A stretch of 5,166 nucleotides of DNA, from contig SKJM01000280.1 of NCBI GenBank assembly GCA_007122045.1, positions 1 to 5,166 on the forward strand. The letters run 5' to 3'. Source of the stretch: Planctomycetales bacterium (GTDB lineage: Bacteria > Planctomycetota > Planctomycetia > Pirellulales > Thermoguttaceae). This document shows positions 1-5,166 of the stretch, piece after piece. Below the pieces are notes generated by a model. That model was not told the origin of the DNA, ran no database searches, and saw only the letters and a list, made by a program, of their open reading frames with translations. Numbering within the stretch: position 1 is the stretch's first letter; every line of letters begins with the position of its first letter. Both the position numbers and the translations under genes were made by a program.

Positions 1-948
1 CGTATGGAACAGGGCCAGGGCGATGGCCAGGTCGCCGCCCAGGTCGTTGCTTCGAAGCGCCTCGGGCAGGCGGTCGGCCAGCCACATGGTCAAACCTGCA
101 AACAGCGGAAAAACACATAGCATCCATGCCACCCCGATGACGTTGAACAGCAGGTGGGCGCGGGCAGTCCGTTTGGCGTTGGCGCTGGCGCCCAGCGAGG
201 CCAGCCACGCGGTGATCGTGGTGCCGATGTTCTCCCCCAGCACGATGGCGGCCGACATGTCGAAATCGATCCAGCCGTTGGCGGCCAGGGTAATGGTGAC
301 GGCCATGGCCGCCGAGGACGACTGGAGGCACACCGTCAGGACGGTTCCGAACACGACAAACAGCACCAGCGAGAAGAACCCATAGCCGCTCAGCGCGGTC
401 ACGAGGTGCTGCACCCGGGTGGCGAATTCGGGGTTTGTGTCCATAGCCTGGTGGATGTCGGGCACGGTCGCCCGGAGCAGGGAGATGCCCAGAAAGACCA
501 GGCCGAAGCCCACGAGCGCTTCGCCCACGCTGCGGGGCCTGCCCCGGCCGATAAACAGGATGGGGATACCGATGCCGACCAGGGGGAGGGCGATTTCGCC
601 CAAGTCGAACTTCGGAACGAAGGCAATGATCCACGCCGTCAGGGTCGTGCCGAGGTTGGCGCCCATAATCACGCCGACCGCCTCCCGGAGGGTGAGCAAA
701 CCGGCATTGACGAAGCTGACGGTGATGACCGTGGTGACCGAACTCGACTGCATCAGGCAGGTGGTGAAGAAGCCGGTGAACAGCGCGGCGAAGCGGTTCT
801 TGGTCATCGTGGCCATGATGTGCCGCATGCGCTCGCCAGCGGCCTTCTGGATGCCCTCGCTCATGACCTTCATCCCGAAGAGGAATACTCCGAGACTGCC
901 GAGGATCGTCAGGAAGATCAACATACAAGCAAGCGCGAGGGGGTTCAT
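1..948 (-). CDS. Na/Pi-cotransporter family protein (NptA-like), 3' end cut by the window
   Basis: This is an inner-membrane transporter of the Na+/phosphate symporter family (PF02690 type), which takes up or balances phosphate using the sodium gradient. 316 residues are visible and the frame is still open at base 1, so the C-terminus is missing; many relatives carry a PhoU-like domain there, which cannot be checked here. Both halves of the family's internal repeat are present. The first has QSSSVTTVITVSFVNAG (residues 67-83) and GANLGTT (96-102). The second has QSSSAAMAVTITLAANG (209-225) and GENIGTT (238-244). The paired QSSS motifs are the family hallmark. Hydrophobic segments lie at about 9-26, 53-84, 91-111, 119-133, 143-159, 189-207, 213-223 and 266-290. 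The start is ATG at 948 in MNPLALACMLIFL; no Shine-Dalgarno site precedes it, and ATG at 924 (Met9) is possible but would trim the first hydrophobic segment. It is separated from rne by 260 bases of structured DNA, so it is probably its own transcription unit. The exact substrate is inferred from the family. Confidence 0.93.
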   Translation of the reverse strand, partial: MNPLALACMLIFLTILGSLGVFLFGMKVMSEGIQKAAGERMRHIMATMTKNRFAALFTGFFTTCLMQSSSVTTVITVSFVNAGLLTLREAVGVIMGANLGTTLTAWIIAFVPKFDLGEIALPLVGIGIPILFIGRGRPRSVGEALVGFGLVFLGISLLRATVPDIHQAMDTNPEFATRVQHLVTALSGYGFFSLVLFVVFGTVLTVCLQSSSAAMAVTITLAANGWIDFDMSAAIVLGENIGTTITAWLASLGASANAKRTARAHLLFNVIGVAWMLCVFPLFAGLTMWLADRLPEALRSNDLGGDLAIALALFHT

Positions 949-990
949 CGGTGCAGGAACGCACTTGCAGTGGAAGCGGCGACAGGCCCT

Positions 991-1045
991 GTTGGAGTCC
1001 CGGCTTTAGCCGGTTGGAAAAGCCGCCCAAAGGCGGGACTCCAAC
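991..1045. repeat. REPIN-like double-hairpin inverted repeat
   Basis: Perfect 12-bp outer arms, gttggagtcccg at 991-1002 and cgggactccaac at 1034-1045, enclose two different smaller palindromes. The left one is ccggct-tt-agccgg (1000-1013). The right one is ccgcc-caaa-ggcgg (1023-1036). They are joined by ttggaaaa (1014-1021). Two unlike hairpins between inverted ends is the layout of REPIN/REP elements, which are mobilised in trans by RAYT (TnpA_REP) transposases and usually occur in many intergenic copies. I recall similar 'TTGGAGTCCCG...CTAAAGCCGGGACTCCAA' sequences scattered through Planctomycetota and Acidobacteriota genomes, but cannot confirm copy number. No transposase is in the window and no target duplication flanks it. 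Confidence 0.75.
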
Positions 1046-1062
1046 CCGCTGCGAGTCCGTCC

Positions 1063-1104
1063 CTGCACCCGGGGGGCGACCGGCCCCCCCCACGGGAGGT
1101 GCAG
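1063..1104. repeat. strong stem-loop in the rne-transporter spacer
   Basis: The outer stem ctgcacc (1063-1069) pairs with ggtgcag (1098-1104). The inner stem ggggggc (1071-1077) pairs with gcccccc (1083-1089) around the 5-base loop gaccg. An asymmetric bulge (1070 against 1090-1097) separates the stems. On the minus strand it starts about 105 bases downstream of the rne stop codon. It could protect the rne mRNA 3' end or act as a terminator, but no T-run follows it on either strand, so termination is not shown. It may also be a second mobile palindrome beside the REPIN-like element. Confidence 0.5.
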
Positions 1105-1181
1105 GCCGACAAACGGGTACTATTGCGACACACGAAAACGTGCTATGGGTTTACCCTTCGAGCCGGCCGCCGTCAAGGCAC

Positions 1182-1207
1182 CCCGGCGGTGTGCCCGGCG
1201 GTGTGCC
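1182..1207. repeat. 12-bp tandem repeat just downstream of rne stop
   Basis: The unit ccggcggtgtgc occurs twice head to tail (1183-1194 and 1195-1206), and the period-12 match extends one base on each side. It begins one base after the rne stop codon as read on the minus strand. The gtgcc at either 1191-1195 or 1203-1207 can pair with ggcac at 1177-1181, so a small stem could form in two registers. It may be a simple slippage duplication. Confidence 0.6.
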
Positions 1208-1208
1208 A

Positions 1209-2891
1209 TTACCGTCTGCCGCCGCCCCTGGGTTTGGCGGCTTCGGCGTTGGACTCCCGGTCGGGGAACCGGACTTCGCGCCCCTCGGCGTCGAAGCACT
1301 CGACCACAAGGTGCTCCGGGGGAACGCCCTTGTGGCCGGCAATCTGCACCTTCATCCCGCCCTCGGTTTCCAGCCGGGCCAGTTCGTGCCGCTTGTTGTT
1401 GTTCAGGTAGCCGGCCACGTCGTCGGCCACGTTGACCACGATCCGCACGATCGGCGGCCGCTGGCCGGCCAGGATCAGCAGGCGGACCACCTCGAGGCCC
1501 ATGCTCTCGGGCGTCTTGACCACGCCGGCGCCGCCGCACCAGGGGCAATCGGCGTACACGCTCCGCTTCAGGCTGGGGCGGATGCGCTGGCGGGTCATCT
1601 CGACGAGGCCGAACGGGCTGGTGCGGAGGATCTTCGTTCGCGCCCGGTCGCGCTTCATCGCGTCGCGCAGCGCCCGCTCCACCCCCCGGCGGTGCTTCTC
1701 CTTGCGCATGTCGATGAAGTCGTTGACGATCACGCCGCCGAGGTCGCGCAGGCGGATTTGGCGGGCGATCTCCCTGGCGGCCAGCAGGTTCATCTGGTAG
1801 GCGCTTTCCTCGGCCGAGTCGTCGGCGCGGAAGCTGCCGCTGTTCACGTCGATGGCCACCAGGGCTTCGGTCTGGTCGATGACGATCGACCCGCCCGCCT
1901 TCAGCGGCACCGTGCGCCGGTGGATGCCGGCAATCTCCTCGTCGAGGCGGTACTTGTAGAACAGCGGGTCTTTTCCCTCGTAAAGCTGGAGGCGATGGAC
2001 GTACCGGGGCATGACCAGTTGGAGGAACTCCTTCGCCCGCTCGTAGGCCTGCGGCTCGTCGATGTAGATGGTGTCCAGGTCGCCGGTGAAGATGTCGCGG
2101 ATGGTGCGGATGATCATGTCGCTCTCTTCGTAGATGTCGACCGGGGCCGGCATGTTTTTGATCCGCCGCACGATCACCTTCCAGAGGCGCACCAGGTAGG
2201 CCATGTCGCGCGACAGCTCGCGCTTGGTCCGGTCGGACCCGGCGGTGCGGACGATGAAGCCCAGCCCCTTCGGCGGATTCAACTCGAGCATGATCGACCG
2301 CAGCCGGCGGCGGACGTCGTCGTCCTCGATCTTGCGCGACACGCCGATGCGCCCCAGGGCGGGCATGAGCACCAGGTAGCGGCCGGGAATGCTGATGTAC
2401 GTCGACAGCGTGGGGCCCTTCGTACCCATGCCTTCCTTGATCACCTGCACGAGCACCTCGTCGCCGCGGCGGAGGATGTCCTGGATGGGCGGCTTGAATC
2501 GGGGGCGGGCGCTGGGGCGGCGGGGGCGCGGGCGCGGCCCCTCGTCGACCGGTTCGTCGTCGACGTCGACGTCGTCGGGGCTCCCTTCGCGGCGGGCGCG
2601 GCGGCGCCCACTGCCCGGCTCGTGCACGTCGGCCGGGTCGTATCCCCCCTGGCGGAAATATTGCGGCTCGACGTCGCTGATGTGCAGGAACCCGTTGCGC
2701 CCTACGCCGAAATCGACGAAGGCCGCTTGAATGCTCGGCTCCAAATTGACGACGACCCCCTTGTAGATGTTCCCAACGTAGCTGTCCTGATTCGATCGTT
2801 CGATGTACAGTTCCTCGAGGGCGCCGTCTTCAACGATGGCAATGCGGCACTCCTCCGGCTGGGAAACGTTGATCAGCATTTCCTGCTTCAT
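1209..2891 (-). CDS. rne: ribonuclease E/G family endoribonuclease
   Basis: This cytoplasmic, Mg2+-dependent endoribonuclease cuts AU-rich single-stranded RNA and takes part in mRNA decay and rRNA/tRNA processing. It is 560 residues, close to RNase G and the RNase E catalytic half, with no long degradosome-scaffold tail; it ends in a short PRGGGRR. The S1 domain starts near residue 38 (YVGNIYKG; PSIQAAFVDFGVGRNGFLH at 52-70), is interrupted by a charged insertion at about 84-133, and resumes at GDEVLVQVIKEGMGTKG. The 5'-monophosphate sensor residues are in VRTAG (R215, T216). The DNase I-like catalytic residues are D348 and N350 (AIDVNSG) and D391 (NDFIDM). The zinc-link motif is CPWC (C449, C452). 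The start is ATG at 2891, with the weak AAGAAAGA six bases upstream; homology begins at MKQEMLINV, and GTG at 2927 would add 12 unlike residues. DUF2344 lies 105 bases upstream and is probably cotranscribed. The rne/rng choice is uncertain; the family assignment is not. Confidence 0.95.
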   Translation of the reverse strand: MKQEMLINVSQPEECRIAIVEDGALEELYIERSNQDSYVGNIYKGVVVNLEPSIQAAFVDFGVGRNGFLHISDVEPQYFRQGGYDPADVHEPGSGRRRARREGSPDDVDVDDEPVDEGPRPRPRRPSARPRFKPPIQDILRRGDEVLVQVIKEGMGTKGPTLSTYISIPGRYLVLMPALGRIGVSRKIEDDDVRRRLRSIMLELNPPKGLGFIVRTAGSDRTKRELSRDMAYLVRLWKVIVRRIKNMPAPVDIYEESDMIIRTIRDIFTGDLDTIYIDEPQAYERAKEFLQLVMPRYVHRLQLYEGKDPLFYKYRLDEEIAGIHRRTVPLKAGGSIVIDQTEALVAIDVNSGSFRADDSAEESAYQMNLLAAREIARQIRLRDLGGVIVNDFIDMRKEKHRRGVERALRDAMKRDRARTKILRTSPFGLVEMTRQRIRPSLKRSVYADCPWCGGAGVVKTPESMGLEVVRLLILAGQRPPIVRIVVNVADDVAGYLNNNKRHELARLETEGGMKVQIAGHKGVPPEHLVVECFDAEGREVRFPDRESNAEAAKPRGGGRR

Positions 2892-2907
2892 GTTCGGTCT
2901 TTCTTGT

Positions 2908-2965
2908 CCGGCGAGAGCGGCCGGCACGGAAACGATTCGCCGAGGGCGCGGCCCGCGGGGCGCGC
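2908..2965 (-). promoter_or_regulatory. GC-rich hairpins in the rne leader
   Basis: Two stems can form in the 105 bases between DUF2344 and rne. One is ccggc (2908-2912) with gccgg (2920-2924) and a 7-base loop, ending about 16 bases before the rne start and next to its purine-rich ribosome-binding stretch. The other is gcgcg (2946-2950) with cgcgc (2961-2965), continued inward by ccc/ggg (2952-2954 with 2957-2959) after a G-G mismatch. E. coli rne is autoregulated through its 5' leader, so a structured leader is plausible, but in DNA this rich in GC stems arise easily by chance. Confidence 0.25.
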
Positions 2966-2996
2966 TGCAGGGGTCGGGCTTTTCGGGCGGCGCGCA

Positions 2997-3623
2997 TCAT
3001 GGGACCTCCACGGCGGTTCGCACGACCCGGGCGCCTTCGCGACCGAGGTCGGGGCGTCCCAACGCAGCCAGCACGTCGGCCGGCGTAACGCCCCCGCTCG
3101 GGGGCACTAGGAGGCGCATCGAGAGGACGCCGTTGCGAAACTCGAGGTGGTCCAGCAGCGGCCGGACATCGACCGCCGCCCGCCCCCCCGGTCGTTCCAC
3201 CGGAGCCGACGCCGACGCCAGCAGGCGCTCGACGCCTTCGGCCACACCCGCACACCGCTCCGGGGGCAGATGCACCCGGTAGCGAAAGGCATGCGGGCGG
3301 GCTTTCGGGGTCCCCGGCGGCAACACGTCGAGGCGGCGCAGGCGGAAGCCCGCCGGCGCATGCCGGAGTAGCCGCTCGTGGAGCGCCTCGGTAGTCTGGG
3401 GGGTCGAAAGTTCCAGCTCCATCACCTCGTCGAGTCCCTCGATGCCGACCGCCAGCGGAGCGGGGAACATCATCCGCGGTTTCGGATGAAAGCCCTCGCT
3501 GAAGCCCAACGGCACATCGGCGCGGCGAAACCAGCGCTCGAAGCACCGCATGACGTCGCGGTGCCCGACGAAACGCAGGTCGCCCTGCTTGCTGAATCGA
3601 ATACGTACACGTTGTCGAACCAT
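2997..3623 (-). CDS. DUF2344 family (radical SAM-linked, TIGR03936-type) protein
   Basis: A 208-residue soluble protein of the family named 'radical SAM-linked protein', whose reaction is not established. In many bacteria it sits next to, or is fused with, a radical SAM protein of the TIGR03960 type and lies beside RNase G/E, hence a suspected role in RNA or ribosome modification. Family features seen are the N-terminal block RIRFSKQGDLRFVGHRDVMR (residues 7-26), FERWFRRADVPLGFSEGFHPKPR (28-50), and APLAVGIEGLDEVMELEL (55-72). The C-terminal half is less conserved and ends LGRPDLGREGARVVRTAVEVP. No iron-sulphur CxxxCxxC motif is present, so the radical SAM domain is not part of this polypeptide. 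The start is ATG at 3623, where homology begins (MVRQRVRIRF); an upstream in-frame start at 3728 would add a low-complexity 35 residues. No Shine-Dalgarno is seen; a strong stem ends 10 bases before the ATG. The stop overlaps an ATG (ATGA). The radical SAM partner is not in the window. Confidence 0.9.
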   Translation of the reverse strand: MVRQRVRIRFSKQGDLRFVGHRDVMRCFERWFRRADVPLGFSEGFHPKPRMMFPAPLAVGIEGLDEVMELELSTPQTTEALHERLLRHAPAGFRLRRLDVLPPGTPKARPHAFRYRVHLPPERCAGVAEGVERLLASASAPVERPGGRAAVDVRPLLDHLEFRNGVLSMRLLVPPSGGVTPADVLAALGRPDLGREGARVVRTAVEVP

Positions 3624-3633
3624 GGCTCGACAT

Positions 3634-3661
3634 GCCCCGCCGCCGCCGTTGGCGGCGGGGC
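3634..3661 (-). promoter_or_regulatory. 11-bp perfect GC stem before the DUF2344 start
   Basis: gccccgccgcc (3634-3644) pairs perfectly with ggcggcggggc (3651-3661) around a 6-base loop. In the minus-strand transcript the stem ends 10 bases before the ATG at 3623, so it would cover most of the ribosome-binding region. No U-tract follows on either strand (ATGTCGAGCC on the minus strand), so it is not a standard terminator. It could be a processing site between ptsI and the DUF2344 gene or a translation-limiting element. Confidence 0.5.
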
Positions 3662-3781
3662 AGCCTGTAACAAAACTCGCGCCCGGGGTCGCACCCTGCC
3701 GTTCGGCCGGCCGGCTCCAGGCACCCAAGACAACGCCCCGACCCGCCGGGCCGGCACGCTGCCACCATTGTTTTCACTGCA

Positions 3782-5166
3782 CTACAGTCCCAATTCGGGG
3801 ACGGCTTTCTTGAGTTCCTCCCTGAGGAAGCTCTTAATGTCTCGGGCGTTTTCCATCACCATGGCCCGCTCGGCCGCGGCCCGGCACTGCTCCATGGAAA
3901 CGCTGCGGCAAACCCGCTTGATTTCCGGAATCGCACTGGGAGTGACGCTCATCCGGCGCAACCCCAGTCCCAGCAGGAGCATGGTGTAGATCGGATTCCC
4001 GCTCATCTGCCCGCACAGGTTGATCGGCTTGCCCGCTCCGTCGGCGGCTTCGATGGCTCGCGCCACCAGCTTCAGCACGGCCGGATCGGCCGAGTTGTAC
4101 AGCGACACCACGTCCTTATTGCTCCGGTCGACGGCCAGGGTGTACTGCACCAGGTCGTTCGTGCCGATGCTGAGGAAATCGACCTCCTTGACGAAGTGGT
4201 CGATCATCATCACGGCGGCGGGCACCTCGACCATCATGCCGATCTGCAGGTCCCGGTCGAACGGCACGCCCTTCTCGTCGAGGTCCTCCATGACGTCGGC
4301 CAGCACCATCTTGGCCTGCCGGAGTTCCATGAGCGTGGAGACCAACGGAAACATGACGCGCACCTTCCCCAGCACGCTCGCCCGCAGGATCGCCCGAAGC
4401 TGGGTGCGAAACATCGGCAGGTTCCGCAGGGCCAGGCGAATGCTGCGCAGCCCGAGGAAGGGGTTGCGTTCGTCTTCGGGGGGGCGCAGGTGGGGCACTT
4501 TGTCGGCCCCGAGGTCGAATGTGCGAATGATGACCGGCTTGTCGCCCATCGCGCGTACCACCCTGGAGTAGGCTTGGTGATGCACGTCTTCGGTGGGCTC
4601 GGTGGCGCTGCCCAAGTACAGGAACTCGGTGCGGTATAGCCCGATGCCCGCCGCCCCCCGGTCGAGGCAATGCTCCACTTCGTAGGGAAACTCGATGTTG
4701 CCGAACAGCTCGATCGACACGCCGTCGGACGTTACGGCGGGCAGATCGCGGAGCGTTTCCAGCCGGGCCGCCAGGGTGGTCTTCTCCTCGACCTCGTGGC
4801 GGTAGCGGGCGAGGGTTTCCTCGTCGGGCTGGAGCACGACGACGCCCTCATCGCCGTCGATGATGACCGTATCGCCGCCGGAGACCTCGGCCAGAAACGG
4901 GCCGATGCCGACCACGGCGGGAATCTCCAGGGCCTCGGCCACAATGGCCGTATGGCTGCCCGGCCCCCCCATCTCCGTGGCGAACCCCCGGACGAACTTG
5001 CGGTCCAGGTTGGCCGTCTCGCTGGGAGTGAGGTTGTGGGCGAGGATGAGGACGGGCGAACTGAGGTGCGAGAGCCCCTCGCGCCGGCGGCCGAGCAGGT
5101 GACGGAGCAGCCGCTTCTCGATGTCGAAAATATCGTAGACCCGCTCCGCCAGGTAGGAGCTTTCCA
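3782..5166 (-). CDS. ptsI: PTS enzyme I (phosphoenolpyruvate-protein phosphotransferase), 5' end cut
   Basis: This cytoplasmic enzyme takes phosphate from phosphoenolpyruvate onto a histidine and passes it to HPr, the first step of PTS sugar uptake or PTS-based regulation. 460 residues are visible; compared with E. coli enzyme I (575 residues, His189) about 118 N-terminal residues lie beyond the window. From the first whole codon (5164) come the end of the HPr-binding/N-terminal domain (YLAERVYDIFDIEKRLL), the swivel domain (PVLILAHNLTPSETANLD at 37-54) and the phosphohistidine motif GGPGSHTAI (H71). The PEP-binding TIM barrel follows: GLYRTEFLY (R178), IIRTFDLGADK (R214), NPFLGLRSIR, MMVEVPAAV (E313), DFLSIGTNDLVQYTLAVDR (N336, D337) and catalytic Cys384 in NLCGQMSGNP. 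The usual motif is GG(K/R)TSH; here P and G replace the basic residue and Thr. All essential residues are kept, so it is probably active. ptsH, HPr kinase or EII genes would be expected upstream but are not visible. The DUF2344 gene follows 158 bases downstream. Confidence 0.95.
   Translation of the reverse strand, partial: ESSYLAERVYDIFDIEKRLLRHLLGRRREGLSHLSSPVLILAHNLTPSETANLDRKFVRGFATEMGGPGSHTAIVAEALEIPAVVGIGPFLAEVSGGDTVIIDGDEGVVVLQPDEETLARYRHEVEEKTTLAARLETLRDLPAVTSDGVSIELFGNIEFPYEVEHCLDRGAAGIGLYRTEFLYLGSATEPTEDVHHQAYSRVVRAMGDKPVIIRTFDLGADKVPHLRPPEDERNPFLGLRSIRLALRNLPMFRTQLRAILRASVLGKVRVMFPLVSTLMELRQAKMVLADVMEDLDEKGVPFDRDLQIGMMVEVPAAVMMIDHFVKEVDFLSIGTNDLVQYTLAVDRSNKDVVSLYNSADPAVLKLVARAIEAADGAGKPINLCGQMSGNPIYTMLLLGLGLRRMSVTPSAIPEIKRVCRSVSMEQCRAAAERAMVMENARDIKSFLREELKKAVPELGL

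Larger units (their letters stand above)
949..1208. other. structured spacer between rne and the Na/Pi-cotransporter gene
   Basis: No credible gene lies here. Reading with transcription (minus strand), the rne stop is followed by a 12-bp tandem repeat (1182-1207), a strong stem-loop (1063-1104) and a double-hairpin inverted repeat (991-1045), then 42 bases to the transporter start. A possible weak promoter for the transporter is TTGACG (1176-1171) followed, after 17 bases, by TAAACC (1153-1148); the -10 box matches the consensus at only three of six positions, so I do not call it as a feature. No stem is followed by a U-tract, so no classic intrinsic terminator is visible for rne. Confidence 0.6.

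Noticed and set aside
991..1045. CRISPR array or intrinsic terminator explanation for the inverted repeat
   Set aside because: There is only one copy with no spacers, so it is not a CRISPR array, and no T-run follows on either strand, so it is not a standard rho-independent terminator.
945..1133. 62-codon minus-strand frame across the spacer
   Set aside because: It simply translates the stem-loop and the REPIN-like repeat and ends at the transporter start; no ribosome-binding site or family resemblance.
154..1410. 418-codon plus-strand open frame
   Set aside because: It runs antisense through the Na/Pi-cotransporter, the repeat-filled spacer and the end of rne; its composition is low-complexity and it has no family features.
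951..3110. 719-codon open frame on the plus strand opposite rne
   Set aside because: It is exactly antisense to the clear RNase E/G gene, is rich in His, Asp, Val and Ala in the way antisense frames of high-GC genes are, and shows no recognisable domain.
2830..3777. 315-codon minus-strand frame overlapping DUF2344 and the rne start
   Set aside because: It is an off-frame shadow of DUF2344, which has clear family motifs; the frame is Arg/Gly/Pro-rich without domain features. Only its short tail at 3000-2830 is kept as a low-interest finding.
3662..3781. possible small gene or terminator directly after ptsI
   Set aside because: Only short GC palindromes (such as ggccggccgg near 3705-3714) are seen; there is no start with a ribosome-binding site and no stem followed by a U-tract.

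Overview
The window is GC-rich and reads entirely from the minus strand. It holds four protein-coding genes in the order ptsI, a DUF2344 gene, rne/rng and a Na/Pi-cotransporter gene. Both ends are cut: the N-terminus of ptsI lies beyond the right edge and the C-terminus of the transporter beyond the left edge. The RNase E/G sequence, with its MKQEMLINVSQPEECR-type N-terminus and a charged insertion in the S1 domain, resembles what I recall of Planctomycetota. Weak or absent Shine-Dalgarno sites would fit that too. This assignment is an inference from sequence style, not a database result.

Layout from right to left, in the direction of transcription: (1) 5166-3782, enzyme I of the PEP phosphotransferase system, lacking about 118 N-terminal residues, with the phosphohistidine, PEP-binding arginines and catalytic cysteine all visible. 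(2) A 158-base spacer with an 11-bp perfect GC stem ending just 10 bases before the next start codon. (3) 3623-2997, a DUF2344 (radical SAM-linked) protein. (4) A 105-base GC-rich leader. (5) 2891-1209, a complete 560-residue RNase E/G catalytic protein without a large degradosome scaffold tail. (6) A 260-base spacer at 949-1208 holding a 12-bp tandem repeat, a strong stem-loop and a 55-bp double-hairpin inverted repeat of REPIN/REP type. (7) 948-1, a Na+/phosphate symporter-family membrane protein.

DUF2344 next to an RNase G/E gene is a pairing I recall from several bacterial phyla, so the DUF2344-rne pair is probably a conserved RNA-related unit. ptsI and the phosphate transporter look like ordinary flanking housekeeping genes. 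I see no convincing new multi-gene system. The points worth a second look are the REPIN-like element, the stem in front of the DUF2344 start, the altered GGPGSH phosphohistidine motif in enzyme I and the acidic/basic insertion in the RNase S1 domain. Several long plus-strand open frames, including one of 719 codons opposite rne, are antisense shadows produced by the high GC content.
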